A stretch of DNA of 59,091 nucleotides from contig DEHV01000073.1 in assembly GCA_002352105.1 (NCBI GenBank), positions 8,666-67,756 of the forward strand, read 5' to 3'. Both the position numbers and the translations under genes were made by a program. This stretch comes from Chitinophagaceae bacterium UBA2791 (GTDB taxonomy: Bacteria > Bacteroidota > Bacteroidia > Chitinophagales > Chitinophagaceae). Positions 7,092 through 15,570 of the stretch are shown here, piece by piece. A model generated the notes under the pieces. That model searched no databases. It was not told the DNA's origin and was given only the letters and a program-made list of their open reading frames with translations. Numbering within the stretch: the stretch's first letter is position 1; every line of letters starts with the position of its first letter.

Positions 7092-7812
7092 TAACAGCGC
7101 CGGCAATTGCTACCTGATGCAGGCTGAAAACGGTGATACGCTCCTGGTTGAATGCGGCGTTGACTTTAAGAAGATCCGCCAGGCGATGGAATTCCGAACA
7201 GATCGTATTGTCGGCTGTATTATTTCTCACAATCACCTGGACCATTGTAAGGGCGCTGAGCTGGTCGCAAAGGCTGGTATCGACATCTTTACCAGCCAGG
7301 GAACAATCGACGAGCTGGGATTTGTCCATCATCGCCTGCGGCCCGTTAAAGCTCACCAGGCGTTCGATATCGGTCCCTTCCGGATCCTGCCGTTCGATGT
7401 GCGCCATGACTGTAAGGAGCCGCTGTGCTACCTCATAAAGCATCCGGAATGCGGCGTGACGCTGTTCCTGACAGATAGCTATTACTGCGCCTATAAGTTC
7501 GAGGGGTTGAATAATGTGATTGTGGAAGCGAATTACTGCCAGTCGATCATAGACCGCAAGATGGCTGAAGGCGTTGCCCCCCGGTTCCTACGGAACAGGA
7601 TCCTTCAGTCGCACATGAGTTTAAAAACCTGCAAGGAATTCCTTCAAGCCAACGACTTGACGGCAGTTAACAATATTGTTCTTATACATCTTTCAGATAG
7701 AAATAGCGACGCGATCCGCTTTCAGCGCGAAATCCAGGAGCTGACAGGTAAGACTGTTCACGTCGCCGATGCTGGTCTGGTTATCGAAAATTTCAACATA
7801 AACCCATTTTAA
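7069..7812 (+). CDS. Metallo-beta-lactamase-fold hydrolase, possible nuclease
   Basis: 247 residues. The metal-binding signature HNHLDH (about residues 54-59) follows strand IVGCIIS and matches the H-x-H-x-D-H motif of the MBL fold. Further histidines and aspartates (DVRHDCKE, LFLTDSYY, and a late H in IHLSDRNSD) can complete a dinuclear metal site. Related YycJ-type and phage MBL proteins act on nucleic acid ends. In this operon, between RecT and a DnaQ-like exonuclease, a role in DNA resection or end processing is likely but inferred. The stop overlaps the next start. Confidence 0.75.
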   Translation: MTLKVINSNSAGNCYLMQAENGDTLLVECGVDFKKIRQAMEFRTDRIVGCIISHNHLDHCKGAELVAKAGIDIFTSQGTIDELGFVHHRLRPVKAHQAFDIGPFRILPFDVRHDCKEPLCYLIKHPECGVTLFLTDSYYCAYKFEGLNNVIVEANYCQSIIDRKMAEGVAPRFLRNRILQSHMSLKTCKEFLQANDLTAVNNIVLIHLSDRNSDAIRFQREIQELTGKTVHVADAGLVIENFNINPF

Positions 7813-8411
7813 TGAAACTCTTATTTTTTGACATCGAAACAAATGGCCTCCCGATCGATTACAAGGCCTCTTATACGGAGGTAGAAAACTGGCCCCGGGT
7901 AATCTCATTAGGCTGGATCCTGGCCGATATGGACGCACGGGTGATCAACAAACAATATCACCTCATCAAGCCGGACGGCTGGCAGATGCCTACGGAACAA
8001 TTCTGGGTCGATAACGGCTATACGCAAGAGAATAGCCTGGCCAACGGCGTACCGATCGCCGACGTGCTGGACCTCTTCCTCGCCGATAAGCATCAGGCTG
8101 ATGTCCTGGTAGCGCACAACTTAAATTTTGATCACCGCATCGTTTGGGCCGAGCATATAAGGGCCGGTAAGGAGCCCCGTAGCGGAATGGCGAAGATCTG
8201 CACCATGATGAAGAGTACCTCTTTTTGCAAGATCCCGGGCGCCAATGGCCGGCCCAAATGGCCGAAGCTGGAAGAACTATACCACAAGCTTTTTAATAAA
8301 AGTTTTGCCGGAGCCCATAACGCCCTGGCAGATGTGGAAGCCTGCGCGGAATGTTTTTATGAGCTGGTCCGCCTGGGAGTGATAACTATCGAAGCGCAGC
8401 CGGTTGAATAA
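7812..8411 (+). CDS. DnaQ-like 3'-5' exonuclease (DEDDh)
   Basis: 199 residues. The three Exo motifs are visible: FFDIETNG at the start (Asp 7, Glu 9), AHNLNFDH in the middle, and HNALADVEA near residue 175, giving the DEDDh set. The family removes 3' nucleotides from DNA as a proofreading subunit or free nuclease. No DNA polymerase gene is in the early region, so it probably works with host replication or with the RecT system. The ATG overlaps the stop of the MBL gene. Confidence 0.88.
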   Translation: MKLLFFDIETNGLPIDYKASYTEVENWPRVISLGWILADMDARVINKQYHLIKPDGWQMPTEQFWVDNGYTQENSLANGVPIADVLDLFLADKHQADVLVAHNLNFDHRIVWAEHIRAGKEPRSGMAKICTMMKSTSFCKIPGANGRPKWPKLEELYHKLFNKSFAGAHNALADVEACAECFYELVRLGVITIEAQPVE

Positions 8412-8739
8412 GGAGCAGATATATTACCTGGGCTGTGATGTTCGATCAATGTTTAAAGATCGCCGCCTGTACAGCTCCCGCGGCGATCCGGTTGAGCTGA
8501 TCAGCACAAGCGGCGAAGTGGCAATAGTGCAGAGCGTCAGCGGTGAGCGGTTCAGCGTGCGTTTCGAATATCTGTACAAAAGTTGCGAGGAACCGCACAA
8601 AAGTGAAGAAAAAGAGTCTTGCAGATCGCCCGAAAAATATTCCACAAAAGGGCAAAAAAATATTCCAATACCTGAAAAACCAACAAAGAAAGTAATCCGG
8701 AAAACAAATCGTAATAACGGTTCACTATCCCTGTTTTAA
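8404..8739 (+). CDS. Hypothetical protein with C-terminal clamp-binding-like motif
   Basis: About 111 residues from a TTG overlapping the exonuclease stop; an in-frame ATG at 8449 would give 96 residues. The first 60 residues look like a small beta domain (VELISTSGEVAIVQSVSGE). The rest is a charged, flexible tail rich in K, E and P. The last six residues are GSLSLF, close to the QL[SD]LF peptide that binds the beta sliding clamp. A clamp-tethered early protein is a reasonable guess. No family recognised. Confidence 0.55.
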   Translation: MNKEQIYYLGCDVRSMFKDRRLYSSRGDPVELISTSGEVAIVQSVSGERFSVRFEYLYKSCEEPHKSEEKESCRSPEKYSTKGQKNIPIPEKPTKKVIRKTNRNNGSLSLF

Positions 8740-8760
8740 TCACCAGAAAAAACTATTTTA

Positions 8761-9216
8761 ATGTCCAAAATTGTAATCGAAAAGCGCTCCCTGCGCTATG
8801 ATTTCAGTGCAGTAGAATTGCACGACCTCTCCCTACAACTTGCCAAAAAAAATAAGGAAGTTGTTTCCCTCGAAGAAGAAAAAAAGGCGGTCACCTCACA
8901 GTTAGCAGCGAAAATTAAGGAGGCTGATGCAACCGTTAATATTCTTTCAGAAAAGGTCGCTTCCGGTTTCGAATACCGCGAGATCGAGTGTGATGTAATC
9001 TTTCACAAACCCCAACAGGGCAAGAAAACAATTGTTCGCCGCGACACGAACAAGAAAACAGCGGTGGAATCCATGACGGATTACGAATGGGATCTGTTCA
9101 ACCAGCCGGATGAAAATGACACTGAAGATGAGGATGCCGAATACCAGGACATGACCGACGAGGATGGGGGAACGAAGCTTCTGGGTAATGGAGATGGCCA
9201 AATCGGTGATGAATAA
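8761..9216 (+). CDS. Hypothetical coiled-coil protein with acidic tail
   Basis: 151 residues. A coiled coil covers about 18-65 (LSLQLAKKNKEVVSLEEEKK), then a short beta domain (FEYREIECDVIFHKP), and from about 115 an acidic, disordered tail. It is coupled to the helicase gene, since its stop overlaps the helicase ATG. Possible helicase partner or DNA mimic; function not recognised. Confidence 0.6.
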   Translation: MSKIVIEKRSLRYDFSAVELHDLSLQLAKKNKEVVSLEEEKKAVTSQLAAKIKEADATVNILSEKVASGFEYREIECDVIFHKPQQGKKTIVRRDTNKKTAVESMTDYEWDLFNQPDENDTEDEDAEYQDMTDEDGGTKLLGNGDGQIGDE

Positions 9217-10805
9217 TGCTGTCACTTCGCCCATATCAGGATACCGGTATCAATCGCCTTGCTCAAAAATTTACAAAGGGGTTAAAGCGCGTTATTTTCC
9301 AGCTGGCCACCGGTGGCGGTAAAACGGTAACGTTTGCCGCCATCATCAACCGGTACCTGATCAAATCGCAAAAAAAGGTACTGATCCTGGTCCACCGGGA
9401 AGAGCTGTTGCTTCAGGCGTATAAAACCTTGTTTCGCTGGTATGAGATCGTGTCTGTCCCGGTTACCGCCAACAACACCTACCTGGCCAATTCGATGGTT
9501 TACGTTGCCATGGTGGAAACAGCATCTAACCGGCTAAAGAAGAACAAAAACTACTTTGGCAATATCGGGATGGTAATTGTCGATGAGTGCCACCTGGGTA
9601 ACTTTAAAAAGCTGTACAGCTATTTCCCGGACCAGTTAATTATTGGCTTTACCGCTACGCCCATTTCCGCATCAAAAAAGGATCCGTTAAAAAACCACTT
9701 CCAGGACATTGTCGCCTGCGTTGATATCCCGGACCTGATTGAAATCTGGCGCCAGGATCATAACTCCGGACTGGTCCCGAACAAGACTTTCCACGTCGAT
9801 AACGTCGATCGCAAGCAATTGAAGATTGCTTCTACCGGAGAGTTTGATGAGCGGCAGATGGGTAGTGTATTTTCCGATACCAAGCACGTTCAGAACTGCC
9901 TAAAGGCCTACAAGAAACATGCTGATCATACCAAGGCGATCATCTTCAATTGCAATATCGAGCACTCTAAAAAGGTAAACGATGCTTTTATTACTGCCGG
10001 CTATCCTTCGCGCCACCTGGATGGCGAGATGCCCGATGGGTTGCGTAAAGCAACGATAGAATGGTTCCGTACAACGCCAGGCGCCATCTTAAACAATGTG
10101 GGCGTATTTACCGCAGGTTTTGATGAGCCTACCATTACCACCGTTGTGGTAAATCGTTCTACAATGTCGGAAACGTTATGGCTTCAGATGACCGGCCGCG
10201 GATCCCGACCTATGGGTGATGCGAAGTTATGGTTCAATATCCTGGACATGGGCGGCAATACTTATGTACATGGCGACTGGTCCGACCCGCGCAATTGGGT
10301 GGATATGTTTCATAATCCGGACAGGCCCAAGAGCGGCGGAGAGGCGCCAATGAAAGAATGTAAGGGTTGCGGGGTGTTGATTCACCTGTCCACAAAAAAA
10401 TGTAAGTGGTGTGGTGCGGATAATAGTCAGCGGGTGACCTATGACGGCGCGCCGGTGAGCGTTTCGCAGCTTAATAAGCGCAACTCGCCTTTTATAGATG
10501 TGCCGTACCTGATAAAAGAAAATGCCAACAAAAGGACCGCTGACGGTAAGCCATATAAACCAATCGTCGTGCTGCACGAGATCAAGCGGCAATTAATCGG
10601 CCATGCCCGCAGGTCCTGGAAGCTGAAGCGGCTAGATCCACCTACCGCAGATCTGCTCGTAAGAATGTACCAGGTGAAAGTGAAGGAGTGGTGTTTGTGT
10701 TCGGGTAAGAATTTCGACTGGTGGCTGGAAACCACAACCGCAAAGTGGATGTATGATGAGTTCCGTAGAGTATGGAAATATGAACCGAAAAATGTTGCCG
10801 TATGA
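9216..10805 (+). CDS. Superfamily 2 DEAD/DEAH-type helicase with zinc ribbon
   Basis: 529 residues. Motif I ATGGGKT (Lys 36), motif II DECH (about 123-126), motif III FTATP (about 145) and motif VI-type MTGRGSRP (about 325) are in order. A C-x2-C/C-x2-C zinc ribbon (CKGCG and CKWCG) lies near 383-402. The layout is that of SF2 duplex translocases found in phage replication and recombination operons (RecG/UvsW-like use). It is coupled to the gene upstream and overlaps the gene downstream by 4 bp. Confidence 0.88.
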   Translation: MLSLRPYQDTGINRLAQKFTKGLKRVIFQLATGGGKTVTFAAIINRYLIKSQKKVLILVHREELLLQAYKTLFRWYEIVSVPVTANNTYLANSMVYVAMVETASNRLKKNKNYFGNIGMVIVDECHLGNFKKLYSYFPDQLIIGFTATPISASKKDPLKNHFQDIVACVDIPDLIEIWRQDHNSGLVPNKTFHVDNVDRKQLKIASTGEFDERQMGSVFSDTKHVQNCLKAYKKHADHTKAIIFNCNIEHSKKVNDAFITAGYPSRHLDGEMPDGLRKATIEWFRTTPGAILNNVGVFTAGFDEPTITTVVVNRSTMSETLWLQMTGRGSRPMGDAKLWFNILDMGGNTYVHGDWSDPRNWVDMFHNPDRPKSGGEAPMKECKGCGVLIHLSTKKCKWCGADNSQRVTYDGAPVSVSQLNKRNSPFIDVPYLIKENANKRTADGKPYKPIVVLHEIKRQLIGHARRSWKLKRLDPPTADLLVRMYQVKVKEWCLCSGKNFDWWLETTTAKWMYDEFRRVWKYEPKNVAV

Positions 10806-11104
10806 GTCTGATTAGACCTTCTATAACACCCCTGCAAAAGCAATTGGTTGCAGATATGCTGAAAGGCGCTTACCTGATGCGTAAGCTGCGACATGATGGC
10901 AAGCGGATGTATAAGCTATACACCGGCAACATGATTCCGCTGCGGTATTATGAGGAAAAGACTGTCGATCGGTTGGATATTCTTTCCGACTACGATCTGC
11001 TAAAAGAAGATAGCAAGCTCAGGATAACGCTTCACCTTAGGAATGTTCGCAGGTTAAGCGGAAAAACATGGATTAAACAACAATATAAGGCTTTAAGAAA
11101 ATGA
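10802..11104 (+). CDS. Hypothetical basic protein, 100 residues
   Basis: Lies between two helicase-containing genes with 4-bp overlaps on both sides. The product is basic, with a helix-turn-strand look (LVADMLKGAYLMRKLRHDG then KMYKLYTGNMIPLRYY) that could be a small winged helix. DNA binding is plausible but not shown by a clear motif. Confidence 0.55.
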   Translation: MSLIRPSITPLQKQLVADMLKGAYLMRKLRHDGKRMYKLYTGNMIPLRYYEEKTVDRLDILSDYDLLKEDSKLRITLHLRNVRRLSGKTWIKQQYKALRK

Positions 11105-13743
11105 CGGATCGTAAACAGCAATATCTTGATTTTTTAATCAGCAAAATAAAGGTGGCTGAGAAGAAGGGTATCACCGTGGATGCAGGCCGACTGCATTCCT
11201 CCACTTTGCCGCACCAGCGCGATATCATATTGTGGGCTCTGCAACTTGGTCGGGCATTAATCGCTCCGGACTGTGGGCTAGGTAAAAGCCACATCTCTAT
11301 TGAGATGCTGCGAATCCTGCAAGAAGAGTTTGGCGGCAAGTGCCTTATCGTAACGGAATTGGGGGCCAGTGAAACGTTTTGCAACGATGATCCGCAGGTT
11401 GGTGAAGGTGCAAGACTTGGAGTGAATATCGAATATATTACTAGCACCGAACAGGCCCTACAATCTGACTGCACTATCGTCTGCACCAATTACGAGCGTG
11501 TACGCATGGGATCGATCGATTTCAGTCAGTTCACCGCCGTAGTACTGGATGAAGGGAACTATATAAAGAACATGGCCAGCGAGACAACGGAGGCCCTGCG
11601 GACGCAGTTAAAAAAGGTTCGTTTCAAATATGTATGCACCGCTACACCTTCGCCGAATGAGACGTTAGAGCTGGTCAACTATGCCCATGCTTTGGATATT
11701 GCCGACCGCGGCCAGATCCTTACCCGGTTCTTTCAGCGAAATAGTACCAAAGCCGGCGAGCTCACCATCCATCCCCAACATGAGGCCGACTTTTGGCTCT
11801 GGGTACATAGCTGGATGGTAGCTATTGAAAAACCTTCCGATCTAGGATACGGTGATGAGGGATACGATCTGCCCGAGCTGGAAATAATCTGGCATGAGGT
11901 AAAGCTTAATAAAGCAATTGACGCCGGCGTTGAAAAGGATGGCCAGGCCCGAATGTTCATGCAGTCGGGGAATAGCTTGCCGGATAATGCGAAGCTGAAG
12001 CGCGAAAGCATCGACGTTCGTACGGCCTATGCTGTGAACCTGATGGCGCAATACCCGGAGGATACCCATTGGTTATTGTGGCACCACCTGGAAGATGAAC
12101 GCAAGGCTCTTAACAAGTCCGTTGGCAACCGGGAAGGTTATGCCGACCTGTACGGCGCTCAGCCCTGGGAGGTTAAAGAAAAACGTATTGTAAGTTTTTC
12201 AAAAGGCGAGATTGGGATATTGGCTACAAAACCATCCATCAGCGCGGTGGGCTGCAACTTTCAAAAACATTGTGCTGATGCTATCCTGCTGGGCGTCGAT
12301 AACGACTGGAATCTATTGTACCAGCTTGCCAAAAGGGTACACAGGTTTGGCCAGAAGCGCAAGTGTACCCTACATATTTTATACCTGCCGGAAGAATATG
12401 CGATCGTGCAGAATCTCAAAGCCAAGCAGCAACTGCACAATGAGCAGCGCATGTGGCTGCGCCGGATGGTCCAGCAGTTCGGTTTAAGCCACGATAAGAT
12501 GATCGAAGAACGCCGACGTACCCTGCTGACTAGTCGCAAGGAATTTAAAGGCGAAAAGTACAATCTGATCAATACCGATGCGGTTTTGGAATGGTTTGAT
12601 CTGCCGGATAACAGTATCGACCTGATCAATAGCTCCTTTCCTTTTGGGAATCATTACGAGTACACCAGCTATTATAATGACTTCGGGCATAATGCCACAA
12701 ACCAGGATTTCATCCGGCAGATGGATTTTCTTTTACCAGAACTCTACCGGACCATGAAGCCGGGACGCATCGTCGCTGTACATCTAAAAAACCGGATACA
12801 TTACGGATCAGTGACCGGATTGGGCTTCAGTATATTTCACCGGTTCACGCACCTGGTATGCGACGCCATGGAAAAACATGGCTTCCATACGATGGGATTC
12901 CACTACATCCCAACCTGCGTTGTGGGCGAAAATAACCAGACGTATCGGCTTACTTACGGAGAGCTGCAAAAGGATAGCACCAAGATGGGATCGGGCATTC
13001 CTGAAGAGATATGGCTGTTTCGCAAACCTCCTACCAGTAATGCCAACGCTTACGCCGATGAGCCGGTAACGCATAATGATCCCGTATGCCCCTGTTGTGC
13101 CGGCAGAGAGTTCTCCGAGCGGCAAGGATCAGTGTTGATCTATTGCACCGGGTGTAAGCAGTATTTTCTTGCCGAAGAAATAAACGCCGGCTATTCGCTT
13201 TCTCAATGGCAGATTGACGCGGATGCGTTCTGGGGGAGTTCCGGCAATAGTCTGCTGACGCCCTTTGAAATGAAGTCTTGGGGTCTGGATAAGATTCGCG
13301 CCTGGTGGAACCGGTTTAACAAAAGCGCGATCTATGATTACGATAAGCATATCTCTCTGTTGCAGGAACTGGATGATAACGGTAAGTTGTCCCGGACATT
13401 CACCACGCTACCACTTCAGTCAAATACGCCTTATATATGGGATAATGTGAACCGCATGCATGGGCTTAACATGGAGCAGAGCCGCCGTAAGCAGCGTAAC
13501 CATATTTGTCCGCAACCGAGAGACGAAGCCAGGCGGGTAATTAATCTGTACAGTAATCCCGGTGAATTAATAGCCGATCCATTTGGTGGACTGGGCACTA
13601 CCGGCGTGGAAGCAATCGCTTTGGGTAGGAGAACGCTGATTACCGAGCTTAACGAAGTATATGCGGTGAGCGCGAACGTGTACCTGAAAGAATCTGAGCA
13701 AAAGCAAGCTGTACCCACATTATTTGATTTATTAACAGCATAA
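11101..13743 (+). CDS. SNF2-like helicase fused to a beta-class DNA methyltransferase
   Basis: 880 residues. The N-terminal half is an SF2/SNF2-like motor: Walker A-type DCGLGKS (57-63), DEGN in place of DEAD (about 151-154), TATPSP (about 180) and QLAKRVHRFGQKRK (about 408-421). The C-terminal half is an amino-DNA methyltransferase with motifs permuted as in the beta class: motif IV NSSFPFGNHYEY (about 510-521) first, SAM-binding DPFGGLGTTG (about 826-835) last. A four-Cys zinc ribbon (CPCC and CTGC, about 663-685) sits between them. Motif IV has F in place of the first P of the usual SPPY. No nuclease domain is seen, so this is modification rather than restriction, probably protecting phage DNA. 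Confidence 0.88.
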   Translation: MTDRKQQYLDFLISKIKVAEKKGITVDAGRLHSSTLPHQRDIILWALQLGRALIAPDCGLGKSHISIEMLRILQEEFGGKCLIVTELGASETFCNDDPQVGEGARLGVNIEYITSTEQALQSDCTIVCTNYERVRMGSIDFSQFTAVVLDEGNYIKNMASETTEALRTQLKKVRFKYVCTATPSPNETLELVNYAHALDIADRGQILTRFFQRNSTKAGELTIHPQHEADFWLWVHSWMVAIEKPSDLGYGDEGYDLPELEIIWHEVKLNKAIDAGVEKDGQARMFMQSGNSLPDNAKLKRESIDVRTAYAVNLMAQYPEDTHWLLWHHLEDERKALNKSVGNREGYADLYGAQPWEVKEKRIVSFSKGEIGILATKPSISAVGCNFQKHCADAILLGVDNDWNLLYQLAKRVHRFGQKRKCTLHILYLPEEYAIVQNLKAKQQLHNEQRMWLRRMVQQFGLSHDKMIEERRRTLLTSRKEFKGEKYNLINTDAVLEWFDLPDNSIDLINSSFPFGNHYEYTSYYNDFGHNATNQDFIRQMDFLLPELYRTMKPGRIVAVHLKNRIHYGSVTGLGFSIFHRFTHLVCDAMEKHGFHTMGFHYIPTCVVGENNQTYRLTYGELQKDSTKMGSGIPEEIWLFRKPPTSNANAYADEPVTHNDPVCPCCAGREFSERQGSVLIYCTGCKQYFLAEEINAGYSLSQWQIDADAFWGSSGNSLLTPFEMKSWGLDKIRAWWNRFNKSAIYDYDKHISLLQELDDNGKLSRTFTTLPLQSNTPYIWDNVNRMHGLNMEQSRRKQRNHICPQPRDEARRVINLYSNPGELIADPFGGLGTTGVEAIALGRRTLITELNEVYAVSANVYLKESEQKQAVPTLFDLLTA

Positions 13744-13757
13744 AAAACCAAAAAAAA

Positions 13758-14153
13758 ATGACGCTTAAAATCTTCAACCGCTTAACATCTCCAAACAGAT
13801 CCGGATTGCGATCTAAGGAGCCGACTATCTCGCTGAACTTTTCAAGCAACACATTTCTGTTTAATTCACGCGCCGCGGTAGCGCTGAAATTAAACAGCGA
13901 CTCCCAGGTACAGTTTGCGCAGGATGACGAAAATCCAGGCGCCTGGTATTTATCTATTCTAACCAATAATGGCTTTAAAGGTAGGCTAACAAAAAGCGGT
14001 TATAGATTGAGTAATACAGCTATCTCGCAGGCGGTAAAGGAGTCTTTCCCGGTTAATGTAAATGATAAAGGGATTCGCTTTTCTATATCTGAGAAAACTA
14101 TAAAAACGGGCGGCGTATCCTGGTATTCTTTAACCCCTCATTCAGCGCTATGA
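13758..14153 (+). CDS. Hypothetical protein, 131 residues
   Basis: Ser/Asn-rich, beta-type composition (PTISLNFSSNTFLFNSRA, then QVQFAQ and WYLSIL) with no signal or membrane segment. It follows a 14-bp A-rich gap after the methyltransferase fusion and overlaps the next start by 4 bp. No family recognised. Confidence 0.6.
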   Translation: MTLKIFNRLTSPNRSGLRSKEPTISLNFSSNTFLFNSRAAVALKLNSDSQVQFAQDDENPGAWYLSILTNNGFKGRLTKSGYRLSNTAISQAVKESFPVNVNDKGIRFSISEKTIKTGGVSWYSLTPHSAL

Positions 14154-14572
14154 AAATCTTCAATAAGAAAACTATAAAGGTTGCTCGCACTAGTTGGACG
14201 GCAGAGATGTATTCGATATTAAGAAGAAACTATTTACGAAAGGGAAATAAAGAATTGTCCGATATACTTTCAGTGTCACCTACGGCGATAAGTATACAGC
14301 TTAGCAAGCTTGGATTAAAGCGCCCCGGTAGAATTCGAAAGGAAAAAGCAAAAAAGCGCATCGAGACAACCGATAAAATCAAAGCTGAATCCAAGCTCCG
14401 ACAAAAGGAGAAGATCCTGTCCACCCGCCAGCAGGATCTTTCCAAGATGCGGACGCTGCGTATCGATCACAAGACGTTCGTTTACCTGCGCCCCGGCCAG
14501 GATCCCGAGAAGGTTAAAAAGCAATACCACCGGACGCTTTCGAAGAACGGTTATTCCAAAATTGAATATTAA
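14150..14572 (+). CDS. Putative DNA-binding protein with HTH/SANT-like N-terminus
   Basis: 140 residues. The N-terminal 55 residues (WTAEMYSILRRNYLRKGN, then ELSDILSVSPTAISIQLSK) look like a Myb/HTH fold of the kind that reads W-T-x-E-E followed by a recognition helix. The middle is a long basic helix (KAKKRIETTDKIKAESKLRQ). The C-terminal 35 residues form a separate small element (HKTFVYLRPG). A regulatory or replication-accessory role is inferred. Confidence 0.6.
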   Translation: MKIFNKKTIKVARTSWTAEMYSILRRNYLRKGNKELSDILSVSPTAISIQLSKLGLKRPGRIRKEKAKKRIETTDKIKAESKLRQKEKILSTRQQDLSKMRTLRIDHKTFVYLRPGQDPEKVKKQYHRTLSKNGYSKIEY

Positions 14573-14581
14573 ACCTATGTT

Positions 14582-14779
14582 ATGAACGAAAAAGAAATGC
14601 TTCAAAAACTTTTGCAGGAAGGCCGCGAAATGCGGCACTGGCAGAAAAAGTATTTCCGCGAGCGCAATCGCGTGCCTCCGGAGACCCGGAATGCCATGCT
14701 CGCCGAATCAAAGCGAGCTGAGGCGAAGTTTGATAGTTATTTGTTCAATTTTCAATTGTTAATAGAGGCACAGAAGTGA
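14582..14779 (+). CDS. Hypothetical small helical protein, 65 residues
   Basis: Almost wholly charged helix (EKEMLQKLLQEGREMRHWQK), ending one base before the replication gene. No family recognised; it may be an accessory of the downstream replication protein. Confidence 0.55.
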   Translation: MNEKEMLQKLLQEGREMRHWQKKYFRERNRVPPETRNAMLAESKRAEAKFDSYLFNFQLLIEAQK

Positions 14780-14780
14780 T

Positions 14781-15569
14781 ATGGCTAAAGATCCAGCATT
14801 CCTATTTTATCCCGGCGACTGGCTTGGCGGTACAATGACGATGAGCCGCCACCAGAAAGGCTGTTATATGGACCTACTCATAGCGCAGTTCAACAACGGT
14901 CCCCTTTCATTGGACACAATAAGAACCGTCTTGGGACAAGACCAGGCCCATTGGGCAGTCCTCTCAAGTAAGTTCAAGCAAACGGCCGAAGGGCTCTGGT
15001 TCAATAAAAGACTGGCAACCGAAATAGAAAAGCGAAAAAATTTTTGTTCCAGCCGCCGCAATAATAAAAGTGGTAGAAAAAAATCACATGATAAATCATA
15101 TGATTCTACAAGTGATAAATCATATGATTTACATATGGAAAATGAAAATGAAAATAGAAATGAAATTAAAGATTCTTTGAAAGGGGGTGTGGGGGGAAAC
15201 TTTCTTATTCCGCGTATGAGCGAGGTGTTTACCCGCTACTTACCAAACTACCTGCCCGATAAGGACCGGGACTATCCCGCTTTGCTTTCGATCGCTGATT
15301 TTTTGGTTAAAAACGCAAAGGTTAGCGGCCCCGTTGAGTTTCATGTGGAACGTGTGATCGAAGCCTGGGAGCCTGTATGCGCCTGGGTTGCGCAGGATTC
15401 ATTTTACTCACAAAAAACTTTAAGTACGATTTCAAAAGGCATACAGGAGATTATTCAAAAAACTTTGTATGGAGACAAAACGAAAAACCGGCATCAACAG
15501 CGCGGATCGGCAATTAGCGACGACAGACTCAAATCTGCCATTGCTCAACGCCTTGGAGAGAAGCGATAA
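14781..15569 (+). CDS. DUF1376-type replication initiator or replisome organiser
   Basis: 262 residues. The first 90 residues have the DUF1376 look (FLFYPGDWLGGTMTMSRHQK, then a winged-helix-like run to LWFNKRL), seen in phage replication proteins analogous to lambda O. A polar, repetitive linker (about 100-130) is encoded by DNA with iteron-like repeats. The C-terminal domain (about 140-262) is mixed alpha-beta. It probably recruits the host helicase to the phage origin, and the gene may contain that origin. No helicase loader was recognised. Confidence 0.7.
   Translation: MAKDPAFLFYPGDWLGGTMTMSRHQKGCYMDLLIAQFNNGPLSLDTIRTVLGQDQAHWAVLSSKFKQTAEGLWFNKRLATEIEKRKNFCSSRRNNKSGRKKSHDKSYDSTSDKSYDLHMENENENRNEIKDSLKGGVGGNFLIPRMSEVFTRYLPNYLPDKDRDYPALLSIADFLVKNAKVSGPVEFHVERVIEAWEPVCAWVAQDSFYSQKTLSTISKGIQEIIQKTLYGDKTKNRHQQRGSAISDDRLKSAIAQRLGEKR
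15085..15160. other. Putative replication origin (iterons inside the initiator gene)
   Basis: Two identical 17-bp repeats, TGATAAATCATATGATT, lie at 15089-15105 and 15113-15129, 24 bp apart. Each contains the 12-bp palindrome AATCATATGATT. A partial third copy (ACATATG, 15131-15137) follows, then a purine-rich AT-rich stretch with GAAAAT repeats to about 15165. The position between the two domains of the replication protein mirrors the lambda ori inside gene O. Function is inferred. Confidence 0.5.
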
Positions 15570-15570
15570 G

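Noticed and set aside
11101..13743. Restriction-modification system
   Set aside because: The fusion has motor and methyltransferase parts, but no nuclease domain or separate restriction gene is nearby.
15085..15165. CRISPR array
   Set aside because: Only two repeats with a 7-bp gap inside a coding region; no cas gene and no spacer pattern anywhere in the window.
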